Part shown: piece after piece, positions 43,806 through 55,350 of the stretch
Position numbering within the stretch: position 1 is the first letter of the stretch
How the letters are laid out: every line of letters starts with the position of its first letter
Assembly: GCA_963682055.1 (NCBI GenBank)
Contig: OY821747.1
Location: 22,628,126-22,692,125 of the forward strand
Direction of reading: 5' to 3'
Origin: Primula veris
Taxonomy: Eukaryota; Streptophyta; Magnoliopsida; Ericales; Primulaceae
Length of the DNA stretch: 64,000 nt
Notes under the pieces: generated by a model
The model's database searches: none
Told to the model about the DNA's origin: nothing
The model's input: only the letters and a program-made list of their open reading frames with translations
Translations under genes and position numbers: made by a program

Positions 43806-45443
43806 ATGACTAATGAGGATCAAACACCCATCGTTCCTTCGGGAGACGTGCAGGGCGCACTTGTGATTGGCAGTAGCCATAACAATGCGAGCGCTGCAAG
43901 TGGGGGGGCTCAGGCTCAGGCTCAGGCTCAGGCTAAGGCCGAAGCTGCTGCGGCAAAGGCTGCGGCCGATGCTATGGCTGCGGCTGCGGCCACAACACAG
44001 GCTGCTGCTAAGGCTGCGGCCAAGGCAGCGCTTGTGGCTGCGGCCAGGGCAAAGGGCAAGGCTCCGGCAACGCCGTCTATGCCAATGTTGCCAACCTCTC
44101 ATTTAGAGAAGCCGGAAAAGTTTAGGGGCAACAACTTCAAATGTTGGCAGCAAAAGATGTTGTTTTACTTAATTGCCCTTAATCTGACCCGCTTTCTCAA
44201 GGAGACTGCACCCGTCCTAAGCGAGGACGATGAGGACGTGCAGACGGTTTCGGCGGTGGAAGCATGGAAACATGGTGACTACCTATGCTGGAACTACATC
44301 CTATGTGCTCTGGATGACACTCTCTTTAGTGTATTCGAGCCCAAGGCTTCTGCAAAGAAGCTTTGGGAATCTCTCGAAAGAAAGTACAAAGTGAATAACG
44401 CTGGCGCAAAGAAATTTGTCGTCACGAACTTTCATGAGTACATGATGACTGATGGGAAGAGTGTCATCGAGCAGGTTGAGGAACTCCAACTCATATACCA
44501 TAGGCTTGAGGTTGAGGGGCTAGTTATCAACGAACCTTTCCAAGTGGCATTAATGATTGATAAACTGCCACCTTCTTGGAAAGAGTTTCAAAACTACCTG
44601 AAACACAAACGGAAGGCTATGACCTTGGAGGGACTCATTGAGAGGCTCAACGTTGAGCAAAGCAACCGCCGATCCGGAAGGAAAGGCGATGGCGGAGCAG
44701 GCAACGCGGTTGCCAAGGCCCATGTGGTTGAGGACGCTGTGTCTAAGCGGAAACGCTTTGACAGCGGTGTCGGTGCTTCTCTCAAGAAGAAATTCATGGG
44801 AGATTGCTTTGTGTGAAACAAACCGGGCCATCGTGCCGTGGATTTTAAGATGCGCATCGACAAGCCCAAACCACCCCCCACCCCCCCAAAGAGGAAGTTC
44901 CAAGGGAAAGGGAGGAAGAGGGCACCTGCTCAGGCAAATGTGGCTGAGGGAGGAGATGATGCTGGACAAGACTACATGCACCTGAGTGTTGTGGTTTCTG
45001 AAGTGAACCTGGTGGGGAGCAACCCAAAGGAATTGTGGCTGGACACAGGCGCCACCAGTCACATCTGTGCCAGCAAATGGATGTTCAAGACCTATACGGC
45101 CGTGGACAATGAGAGCTGCTTCATGGGGAACTCGGCTACTTCCAGGGTGGAAGGAAAAGGAACCGTGCTGCTGAAGATGACATCGGGAAAGGAGCTCACA
45201 CTGAATGGCGTGCTCCATGTGCCGGAAATTCGCAAGAATCTGGTTTCCGGGTCTGTTATGGTGAACAAAGGATTTAAACTTGTATTTGAATCTGCTAAAA
45301 TTGTAATCACCTTAAATGGAATGTATTTAGGCCGTGGCTATATGACCAACGGCATGTTTAAATTAAATGTTGATACTCCGGCTCCTAAAGTCGAGTCTGC
45401 TATTGTGGGTACTAAGGCTGAGGCAGTACCAAGAATAATGTAA
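43806..45443 (+). pseudogene. Copia-2 gag and protease (in-frame stop in the zinc knuckle)
   Basis: ATG at 43806 (MTNEDQTPIVPSGDVQG). A low-complexity Ala/Gln/Lys stretch (about residues 40-95) precedes the UBN2-type capsid (KFRGNNFKCWQQKMLFYLIA ... LWESLERKYKVNNAGAKKF). A TGA at 44814-44816 falls on the second Cys of the zinc knuckle (CFV then NKPGHRAV), and the last Cys of the knuckle is Phe. The same frame continues to the protease, [13 protein letters not shown], whose DTG triplet is intact. A frameshift near 45440 separates this from the integrase part. Confidence 0.9.
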
Positions 45444-45460
45444 CCGTTAATGTTGCCCAA

Positions 45461-48187
45461 GTGGCCAATAAAACTTCATTTGCTTATTCTTGCGATTCAT
45501 TTAATTTATGGCATGGTAGATTAGGTCATGTGAATGCTAATTCTATGAAGAAATTAATATCACTGAATCTACTACCTAATTTTGTATTTGATAAACAACA
45601 TAAATGTGAGGTTTGTGTTGAAGCAAAATTAACCAAGTCTTCGTATCAACATATTGAACGAAGTACTGAACCTCTCGGTCTAATACACACGGATGTATGC
45701 GACTTAAAGTTTATACAAACGCGAGGAGGGAAAAAGTATTTCATCACGTTTATAGATGACTGTACGAGATACTGCTACGTCTACTTAATGAGAAGTAAAG
45801 ACGAAGCGGTAGAGAAATTTGCTCTTTATAAGACCGAAGTAGAAAATCAACTCAATAAAAAGATTAAAATGTTGAGGAGTGATAGAGGCGGTGAATACGA
45901 GGCACCGTTTGCAAAGATATGTGCAGAAAGTGGCATTGTACATCAAACCACAGCCCCATACTCTCCGGAGCAGAATGGGATTGCCGAGCGTAAGAATAGA
46001 ACGCTCAAGGAAATGATGAATGCTATGTTAATAAGTTCTGGGTTACCCCAGAACATGTGGGGGGAAGCGCTGCTTTCCGCCAACTATGTATTGAACAAGC
46101 TACCGCATAAGAAGCGTGATAAACCACCTTATGAACTATGGAAAGGCCATCGGCCGAGCTATAAATTCTTAAGGGTTTGGGATTGTCTAGCGAAGGTCCT
46201 TGTCTCGCTTCCGAAAAGAATGAGAATAGGGCCAAAGACGGTAGACTGTGTGTTCATAGGATATGCACAAAACAGTAGTGCTTATCGTTTTCTCGTGCAC
46301 AAGTCGGATAATCCTGATGTGTATGTAGATACTATCATCGAAGCTCGAGAAGCTTCTTTCTTCGAGGAGATCTTTCCCCGCAAGTCTTCCATAACTGTAG
46401 AGACTGAGGAGTCAAACAGTGAGGAAAATGTGGGGGCAAGTGAACCGTTGGAGGAAGAAGAAGAAGAGCCTCGACGTAGTAAAAGGGCTAGAAAGGAAAC
46501 ATCTTTCGGTCCAGATTTTGTAACCTTCATGATAGAAGGCAAACCGGCGACATTCAAACAAGAAATGTCTTCCCCGGAAGCCCAATATTGGGAAGAGGCG
46601 ATCAACAATGAGGTTGAATCAATATTACAAAATCACACTTGGGAACTAGTGGATTTACCTCCCGGGTGTAAGCCACTAGGACACAAGTGGATCTTCAAGA
46701 GGAAGAGAAAGCTCGATGGAACGATCGAGAAATACAAGGCGAGGCTTGTAGTAAAAGGTTTTAGACAAACCGAAGGTGTCGACTATTTCGACACCTATAC
46801 TCCTGTCTCCAGAAAGACGTCAATCCGGATAGTCATTGCTCTCGCAGCACTGTTCGATCTGGAAATACATCAAATGGATGTTAAAACGGCGTTCTTGAAT
46901 GGTGAACTGGAAGAGGAAATTTACATGGAACAACCGGAAGGGTTTGTGGTTCCAGGTAAAGCTCATAAGGTGTGTAAACTTGTGAAGTCCTTGTATGGAC
47001 TCAAACAAGCACCGAAAAAATGGCACGAAAAATTTGATAGAGTGATGCTATCAAACGGTTTTCGAATAAATGAATGTGACAAATGCGTCTACGTAAAAGG
47101 AAATAAAAAGGACTACGTGGTAGTCTGCCTCTACGTAGATGACATGATTATAATAGGGAGTATTGATAACATCAACTCCACTAAGAAAATGTTGTCACAA
47201 AAATTCGAGATGAAAGACTTGGGTGTCGCTGATGTTATACTTGGTATGAAAATTACCAAGACATCAGACGGATATGCGCTATCTCAAACTCACTATGTCA
47301 AGCAGATGCTTGACAAATTTGATAAAGATAGTAGAGCTACATTCAGAACTCCGATAGAGATCTCAACCACCCTGAAAAAGAATTTTGGGGAGAGTGTGAG
47401 ACAATTGGAATACTCTCGAATAATAGGCAGTCTGATGTACGTCATGAACTGTACTAGACCAGACATAGCCAACTCAGTGAGTAGACTGAGTAGGTACACC
47501 AGTAATCCAAATGAGGAACACTGGAAGGCCATCATGAGACTTCTCAGATACATGAGATACACAGCCGACCGAGGGTTGCATTATACCAGATATCCAACTG
47601 TACTGGAAGGGTATTCTGATGCGAACTGGATCTCGGATTCCAACAGTACACGATCCACTAGCGGATATGTGTTCGTGATGGGAGGAGCAGCTGTGTCATG
47701 GAGATCATCCAAGCAGACCTACATAGCTAGATCAACTATGGAATCCGAGTTCATAGCGTTGGATCTAGCAACAGAAGAGGCTGACTAGCTGAGAAGCTTT
47801 CTGGAAGGAATTCCAATGTGGCCGAAACCTGTCCCAGCAATAAGTATGCACTGCGATAGTCAGTTGGCTATTGGGCGGGCGCATGATCATATGTATAATG
47901 GAAAGTCCCGACATATTCGTCGGAGACATAAATCCGTAAGAGAATTGTTAGCTAACGGTGTGGTGTCATTAGATTTTGTGAGATTTAAAGACAATATAGC
48001 GGATCCATTTACAAAAGTCTTGACTCAGGTAGGAGTTGAAGTTTCATCGAGGGGAATGGGGTTGAAGCCCATCAAACTGGAAACCTCCTCAGAGGCAACC
48101 CAACCCGAACTGGATTCTCCAGCGTCGGGTTCAATGGGAAAACCAAACTGTGGGGGTGACCGAACAAAGCACTCGGGAACTTAAGTT
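45461..48187 (+). pseudogene. Copia-2 integrase, reverse transcriptase and RNase H (one in-frame stop)
   Basis: A GAG-pre-integrase HHCC region ([11 protein letters not shown] ... CEVCVEAK) leads into the integrase core with all three acidic positions: [14 protein letters not shown] and GIAERKN. RT shows [27 protein letters not shown] and the catalytic [11 protein letters not shown]. RNase H shows [18 protein letters not shown] and MHCDSQLAIG, ending ADPFTKVL. The TAG at 47786-47788 takes the place of the Trp usual after EEAD; the frame continues to about 48184. Integrase and RT catalytic residues are otherwise intact, so this is the least damaged polymerase in the window. Confidence 0.92.
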
Positions 48188-48660
48188 CCCAACCCATTTC
48201 TAGGATGAAAGAGTGATAGACCTAGACCATCTTAAGGGTGAGCATGAGGCTCTTAATAAAAACAAGTATCTCGAAGGTCGAGACGGGTGAGTCAGGACAC
48301 CCTTGACTTAAAATCACCTATGACGAGTGTGTATGGCCGATACTATATGATGAGCCATGGGCTAAATCACTAGAGCACTCGGTTGAATTTTGCCAAGGCA
48401 GTCCACGGCCAAATATGGACAACAACCAAAGGGCTTAGTAAGTGGTGTAGAGAGGACACTGTGTGTGCATTACCCTGGTATGCACAAACGCTAAAGGGTT
48501 CAAGGCTTAAAGGCTACCCAATAGTAGCATATCAGATTTTATGTCACTACGGCAGGTTCAAGGCGCGCGCTACCTGTCCTTATGCAGTGAACTCTTGCGG
48601 TTCTCTCGTATACATTTAGGAGCATTTTTATTTTCAGTCAATTGCATTCATGTGGGGGAT
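48188..48660 (+). other. Copia-2 3' untranslated region and polypurine tract
   Basis: Non-coding; ends with TGTGGGGGAT directly before the 3' LTR. Confidence 0.75.
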
Positions 48661-50218
48661 TGTTGGAAAAACATGTGAAAACATGGGTGTTTCCGAAAGG
48701 TCACTGGACCAACTTTGAGTCATTATTTCGTGTAACAGCGCTGAGTTGTTTATACCGTACTTAACGTGTTTGAGTAGCCCGTGTGACAAGCTTCGTAACG
48801 GTATATCACATGACCTATTCGGAGAATGGGTGTGAATACAAAGTGGCTTCAAAGTTGGTGTCTCGAAAGCTCAAATCTGGAAAAACTGAAATGGTAAAGG
48901 AAAACCATTTAGTATAATCCTATATTGGAAGATTAAGAGTTAATCTTACAATATATATATCATACCAACACGTAGTTATTAAACTAACATGTCCACATAC
49001 ACCTAAGAGTATTAGTGTGTACCACACACGCGCGCTCGCTCGTGTCTCGTGTCTCGTGTCTCGGGTCTCCGGTCTCGGGGCTCGGGCGCGGGCGCGGGTG
49101 TGGGCTTGGGCTTGGGCTTGGGCTTGGGATTTGGGATTTGGGATTTTGGATTTGGGATTTGGGGAATGTTTCGGGTCTCGGGTCTTGGATCTCGGGTCTC
49201 GGATCTTGGGTCTTGGGTCAAAACCCGAATAGGGAGTTTTGTATAAAATACAAAGCAGTCCCTAGAGTTTCCAGCAACAGAAATGCTCCAGCAATGAATG
49301 AGATTAAATGTTGCGGTTTCAGAATTAATTGAGTGGATTCTGGGGGTGTAACTCCCAGAATTGATGACCAACATTTATGGCTGCGGTTTCATTAGAGGCT
49401 ATAAAAGGCAGCCCTCCCCCTCTCATTTCAACACACCAGAATACACACAACACAGCATAAGCATCATATAGAGAGAGAGAACCGCACCACCAACAGCTCG
49501 ACCTGTGGTTCGGTGCCGGTTTTCATACGAGCCACTCTGAGATAGAAGTTGTACCTTGGGAACAAAGTCCCGAAACCAGAAACCTTTAAAGGTGGTTCGG
49601 GAAATATTGTTTAAGGGAAACTGCTCAGCAGTTGCCTCTTCTTTTATATTTCAGTCATTTACATTCTGTTCATTTCATTTCAGTACCGTTTCTTTTCTGT
49701 AATTTACTTTTCTGTACTGTTTCTTTTCTGTATTTACATTTCAGTACTGTTTACTTTCAGTCTTTCGATTCTGTAATTTATTTTCAGTTCTGTAATTTCC
49801 AGTATTTACAAAAACCAGTCCGGCAGTTTTTTATTTATTACAAGACCAGTCCGGCAGTTTGTTTTGTTAAAACAGTCCGGCAGTTTGGTTTTGTTTAAAA
49901 CCAGTCCGGCAGTTTATTTAAAACCAGTCCGGCAGTTTGTTAAAACCAGTCCGACATTTGTTAAAACCAGTCCGGCAGTTTCTTTTATTTCAAAACAGTC
50001 CGGCAGTTTCTTTTGTTTCAAAACAGTCCGGCAGTTTTGTTTATTTGTTAAAACCAGTCCGGCAGTTTGTTTTATTACAAAACAGTCCGGCAGTTTGTTT
50101 ATTTGTTGAGTCGGGAATTGTAATTTATATTCCATTTGTGAGAAATAAAATTGTTTATTTTCATTGCAGTCCTTATTCTTTACTTTATTATTTATTCGAA
50201 ATAGTATTAAAACCAACA
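48661..50218 (+). repeat. Copia-2 3' LTR (1558 bp)
   Basis: Starts TGTTGGAAAA. Its microsatellite (about 49040-49220) is longer than in the 5' LTR, and it has 11 CAGTCCGGCAGTTT-type units (about 49812-50105) against six. Confidence 0.92.
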
Positions 50219-50928
50219 CTTTGTTCATCCAGATGGTTTTTCTGGAATTATTCATTTTTTACTCCTTCTATTATAGCCTGTTATGAACCTCTGTTTGATT
50301 CTAAAATTATTAGTCCCTATAATAATTACCAAATGCAATGTTTGCCATATATGTTATACAGGAATATGTACATATCAAAAGTTCTCTCATACCAAATAAA
50401 CAAAGTATTACCAAAAATTACTGTGCGCCTAAAATTTCACTAACAATAACTCCCATGTGTTATGTTAAAGTCTTGTAATAGACCTTTTGTTTTACCACTA
50501 CTACCTCTTTGCCATGTACAACATCGTTGAAGAAAATTAATAACATGTATTAAGTGTTTGGAAATAGACAGATTGCGATGTGCAATGGTTGAGTAAATTA
50601 TAACATTGCCAAATTCTCATGAGTAAAGTTTTATAGGGTCTCAATTTTGTGAAATCTTTTGTGTTTTTTCAAGTGTTCCCATATACTCCTATTTGTTATT
50701 GCACATAGTCTTCATTTGTGTTGTTCATGGAAGCGAAATTTCAAATTCTTCTAATGTTTAAAAAGGGAACTCTATTTGCATGAGTTTACACAGACTTGAA
50801 CGTTTTTTTAGTTAACTTATCAAGCTGAGTTCAGAAAATGAGTTCAAAACCTGCAACTAGACAAATCGTTTAATTTCTCAAGCTGAGACAAGCTAAACTT
50901 TCTGCATACATATTGTTCGGTGTGGGAT
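50219..50928. repeat. Segmental tandem duplication, copy 2, right part, ending in a GDSL remnant
   Basis: Matches 40100-40365 and 40883-41290, with the MITE-free TGTTAAAG site at 50463-50470. Bases 50820-50928 repeat the minus-strand GDSL exon 4 fragment seen at 41177-41290 and are cut off by the next LTR. Confidence 0.8.
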
Positions 50929-52405
50929 TGTTAAATTTCTATCCGCTGTTCTACTTGTTGTTACGCAGTTGGTTTGCAACTACAGTTGCAATCACAATTA
51001 TAATGATGGACAAAACTGAAAGATAAACGTACTTGAAAGAAATTCACACGCACGTTTAACAATGAAGTTCATCCAATTGGGCTACGTTTCCGGTGCAATC
51101 AACCAGGTTAGTGATATTATAAAATCTTACAATATAGAATCTAAATTTTAGTGAAAAACTCTCAGAGACACTAACTTTTTCTGGTCATACTAAATAACTA
51201 TCAATCAAAAACATCAATAACATCCCAGTATTGTTTTTTATTTTAAAATCTCGCATGAGTATTCTTTCAAATTTGAGTTATTTATATTTTAGAACAAACA
51301 CTTTTTTACAAGCAAAGTTATTAACTATTTATAAGAACAAATATACAATCTTCTAAGATCTTATTAAATTTTTAAACTTCTATCTTCATTATTCAAGATC
51401 TTATTGATTGAATCTTTATAGTTTTGACTGATCTCAATCCTCCTTATACGCACGAGATAACCTCTTGATTTATCTCAATTTTAATAAGTCAACATTTGTT
51501 AATAACTTGCTTGACAATATGAGATATTGTTTCGTTCAAAAAGATCTACACATGATAATATATTTTTTGACAAATAAATCATATTCATATAAAATATCTC
51601 CATATATAATTTCGATCTATACGAAATATTTAATAAGATTTCCGAACAAATAAGATTGAAATTCTGATAAACACTTACATAATAATAAGAGATTTAGTTA
51701 GTACAATATATGGAACAAGATAATATGTTTTAGATACTGTATCTTATGAAACTAAATTTCCTAAATCTTAATGAAACATTTCATTTTTTATTATCAATAT
51801 ATTCTCAACATATATAAATCAAATCTCTGTAAATATATGAGAATACTAGTAATCGTAGCCCACGCGTTGCATGTGCGAAACGTATGGGCATAAATATGAT
51901 CCCAAAAAAAAATAATTAAGATTTGAAAAAAAAAATACAAAAATGATGGAATGAATATAGTAAATTAAAAATCATATATATAATGTTGTATTTTTATAGG
52001 AGTATAAAAATATATGCTGGTGATTTGTTTGGGAGATGAATTGAGATGTATGAAAAATAACATATTTATTTAGTTATTTATATTAAATTATTTGAGTAAT
52101 TAGTAAAATATAATGAGGATGTTTTTGGAAAAATTTGACAAATTTTGGCAGTTTTATTTTTCTTGGGTTAACTTATTATAATAGTATGATATCTTGCATA
52201 CTTTAGTTAGAATAAACAACTTGCAGAACAAGTAATGCAGTAAGACAGAATTCTGCGTAATAGCAGGTTAGAATTGTGATTGCAACTGAGCTTGCAACTT
52301 CACCTGTAACCATAACTCTCTTATTAAGTAACACTTAACTTAGATTGTTTTTCTCAAACCAATTGAAAACAAATAGTTCACTAGGCTAGAAATATGATCC
52401 TAACA
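50929..52405 (-). repeat. 3' LTR of the minus-strand SIRE-like fragment
   Basis: Starts TGTTAGGATC (52405, minus) and ends ATTTAACA (50929). GTTGCAAC-like words (TTTGCAAC, GATTGCAACTGAG, GCTTGCAACTT) occur near both ends. It contains a ~340-bp insertion absent from Copia-1. Confidence 0.85.
51846..52188. mobile_element. Small insertion (MITE-like) inside the LTR
   Basis: The Copia-1 LTR reads continuously across GAGAATATATCCTGCAT. Here about 343 bp beginning CTAGTAATCGTAGCCCACG and ending AATAGTATGA are inserted between the two halves. The ends are only weakly inverted (ACTAGTAAT / ACTATTATAAT); the superfamily is unclear. Confidence 0.5.
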
Positions 52406-52843
52406 ATCTCCCATTTGTCATTGGATTTGACAAATAATCTGAGTTTATAAAGCAGCTTCACCAGCAAAACATATTAGCACATAAAGTCCCAATAATTATA
52501 AATTTTGACACAAGTACTCCCCTGCAAATTAAAATTGCAAAATAATATATATAATTTGAGTTTAACAATTAAGCTCCCCCTGCAAATTAGAAGTGTTGAT
52601 CACGCATTAACTCAAGTAAGCATTCATCAATATTACCAAACACAGAACTTATTTAAATATAATTCAAATAATTGTCATAACAGAAATAAGCTACAAACCA
52701 TAAACCAAATTATTCAAACACACAGCCAAAAACTGGCACAACACATCAGAGTTTTAAAACAAATAAAACTAAACAGAAATAGTTCTGAACTTTAAGCACA
52801 TAAGCTCTCATATTTCCCCCTATTTGCCATATCCATAACAAAC
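52406..52843 (-). other. Polypurine tract and 3' UTR of the minus-strand fragment
   Basis: CAAATGGGAGAT precedes the LTR on the minus strand. The rest is AT-rich and non-coding. Confidence 0.6.
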
Positions 52844-54143
52844 CTAGTTGTTGTCACTTGGAACACTAAAGCAACCTAAATGGGGAAACTTTGATGACAC
52901 AGGTACATCTCTCACCACATCCTCATCATCATCGTAGTTCTGAGAAGAGAAGTCAGTGTCATCATCACTTTCACTGTCTTTTAACCGTTCTAGCAGTTTC
53001 TTGATCTCATAGTCTTGATGATCCAATTCAGTTCTTTTCTCATCATTGCTCTTGATTTTCTCAAGTAAGTACCATGCATCTCTCCCTTTTTTGTCTTGGC
53101 ACTCTTCCTGCAGTTTCCTTTTATTTGCCCTTAGTACCAGTAATGTCATTTAGATGACCTTAATTTAGAAGTTTAGCAGAGATATAGAGAGCAGAAGCAA
53201 ACTTGGTAGGTTTCTCAAAAGGGTTCAGAAGAGGATTTTCAGAAGAAGGGGGTGTAGGAACACATTGAGAGAAAAGAACAGCAGAGATTAAGTAGGAAAA
53301 TGTAGCAACACAGTGCTAGCTTTTACATCAGTAAACTCCTTAATTAGCTCAAACACATGCTCACCAAAGTAAACAGAAATTTTAAACATAATTTTATAGA
53401 GAATACATCCATATCTTTGGTTAGCTTGAAAGGTTTTTTGGTCGGTATCCAATTAAACTTAGAAATTTTGAGCAAAATAGCAGCACTAAGTGTAAGAGCA
53501 AAAGATTTAATGGAGCTACCATCAAATTGATTTTTTTTGCCTGTAATGGCAAGAGCTACATCATGAATGTCATGATCATTAAGATTATCCTCAGAAATGT
53601 TAGGGGAACCTAGAAAGTTATTAATTAACTTGTGATTAAATTCAAGAGTTTGACCCCTCACAAACACTCTCCCATAAGCAACATCACCTTTATCAAACAC
53701 ACCATCATTTAGATTAGCATAGAATTCCTTAACTGACTCATAAAAATAAATTTCTGGATAGCTTAGTGTTTTATCAAGACCAACATCTTTCAGCAATTTC
53801 ACAGCATGATCCTGAATATTTCTATAGCTAGCTAGATTTAAAGATCTCCCAAAATGAATCTCCATATCACTTAGATCAGAAAACCTATCTGACATGAGTT
53901 TATTCGAGAACCTAGGATCAACTTCACTATACAAAGTATCATAGACATACTTAGAATAAATAGGATTTCTCTATTTATTTCTACCAGAACGAGATTTAAA
54001 CCTACATTGTTTAGCTTGAATAGAAGATGGTGTATTTACCTTAGCCCTAGAAGACTTACAAAGATTGGAATTCTTTAGATACGCAGCGATGGTGATGTCA
54101 TCTTCATAGCTGGATCAGGATTGTTTGGAGAAGAAGAAAACAT
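52844..54143 (-). pseudogene. ORF3 homologue (PF20167-like), decayed
   Basis: Starts at ATG 54143-54141 (MFSSSPNNPDPA, like Copia-1 MCSNSPNNPN), with an early frame change. The well-kept middle (53934-53344) reads VKEFYANLNDGVFDKGDVAY, GRVFVRGQTLEFNHKLINNF and ITGKKNQFDGSSIKS, closely parallel to Copia-1 ORF3. The C-terminal coiled-coil and acidic part is at 53149-52844 (DAWYLLEKIKSNDEKRTELD). Stops and frameshifts separate the blocks. It shows that ORF3 is a regular part of this family rather than a one-off capture. Confidence 0.82.
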
Positions 54144-55099
54144 GATTGGATATGAAGTTGCAATTGCACTTGGAACACGAATAATTAGGTTTTCTGGAAA
54201 ATATGATTTATACGAATAGAATAGATATATAGAGAGAGGGTAATTCTAAATTGGTTGTTTTAGTTTAATAAAAACAGTTTAAATAAGTATCAATCAAGTC
54301 CAAATTTTATTAAACATATAAAGATATAATCAAATGTCTTTTTGAAACAAATTTTACCCAAAAATAGATATGTATCCTTTAAAAGATATTCAAATTTAGC
54401 AAAGAGGTAATCAACATATACGTATTTTTCTCAAAACATAGAATCAAGACAATCAATAAGAAACAACATTCCAAATTAAAACCAATCTATCTAACTTTTC
54501 AAATTTTAAGAGTTAAAGAAATCTAGAAATTTTGACTTGTTTCAAAAGAAATATAGCAATAATTATACAGTATAGAATGTTGAAGACAAGACACTAAAAA
54601 ATTACTCAAGAATATATATTTTACCATGAAATCCCACACAATAAAAATTATGACTAAGAAGTGTATTAAGCAAATTCATCTTTCCTCTACACAAAAACTA
54701 ACTAACACCTCAGCAAGTAAAGAGTAAAACTGATGCCATAAGAAAATTTTCAAGACTTTGTCTTGTCTTTTTATCATTTTAGTTAACTAAAAATATCAAC
54801 TTATATTGAACTTGTTCATTAACAATATGGGCTCTCTTTGGGAAGAATCACTCACTTGTCTGCATATTAGACTTTAGATTGTAATCGTGTTTGCAACTAA
54901 GGTTACAACTGAATATAAATAAAATGCAATGTGTACTTCAACTCTATTACCAGAGAGATTTGGCATGTAGTCCCACACCTGTTTTTGAGGAATCAATTAG
55001 CGGATTTTATAACACAAAAACTTCACTTCTCAATAAGATTTAAATTAGACATAAAATTTATTAATGTTACTCACATATAAGCATATATAGCAAGAATAT
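54144..55099 (-). other. Spacer between RNase H and ORF3 in the minus-strand fragment
   Basis: Non-coding, AT-rich. AAGTTGCAATTGCACTTGG lies just upstream of the ORF3 start (54155-54175), and TTTGCAACTAAGGTTACAAC lies near 54888, the same positions as the motif clusters in Copia-1. Confidence 0.6.
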
Positions 55100-55350
55100 T
55101 CAACTAGATCTATAGTGATATATCCCAATATCACTTCTAAAATTTTCAAACTTAGTTGTATCAAGGAATTTTGTGAAAATATTAGCTAATTGTCTTTCAG
55201 TTGAGACATGTTATAAAATCAAGCTATTTTCTTCAACTAACTCTCTAACAAAATGGTGTCTTAGATCAATATGTTTAGTTCTATAATGTTGTTATGGATT
55301 CTTTGACAAGTCTATAGCACTTTTGTTATCACAAAATAAAGTTAACGCTT
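55100..55350 (-). pseudogene. RNase H C-terminal remnant of the minus-strand fragment
   Basis: The minus strand reads AIDLSKNP, then RTKHIDLRHHFVRELVEEN, then HVSTERQLANIFTKFLD, interrupted by at least two in-frame TAA codons. It ends at TGA 55102-55100, matching the Copia-1 pol end. It is cut at 55350 by Copia-3. Confidence 0.85.

Larger units (their letters stand above)
42128..50218 (+). mobile_element. Copia-2: LTR retrotransposon inserted in the duplicated segment
   Basis: 5' LTR 42128-43460, gag and pol 43806-48187, 3' LTR 48661-50218. Flanks CTTCG (42123-42127) and CTTTG (50219-50223) are a 5-bp target duplication with one mismatch, and the sister segment (40099 onward) shows the unoccupied site. 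LTR length differs (1333 versus 1558 bp) mainly through repeat-number changes. The coding region has two in-frame stops and one frameshift. Confidence 0.93.
50929..55350 (-). mobile_element. Minus-strand SIRE-like Copia fragment related to Copia-1 (3' part)
   Basis: Read on the minus strand from right to left: end of RNase H (55350-55100), spacer, ORF3 (54143-52844), polypurine tract and 3' LTR (52405-50929). Layout and sequence follow Copia-1 (for example the LTR end AGAACAGCGGATAGAAATTT), but divergence is clearly higher. The 5' part is separated by Copia-3, which sits inside its RNase H, so the rest should lie beyond the window. Confidence 0.88.

Noticed and set aside
43867..44106. Leu/Arg-rich frames over the start of Copia-2 gag
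   Set aside because: Alternative frames of the GC-rich Ala-coding stretch of gag.
49015..49332. Gly/Leu-repeat frames in the Copia-2 3' LTR
   Set aside because: Three overlapping frames all come from the GGGTCTC/GGGATTT microsatellite in the LTR; no conserved protein.
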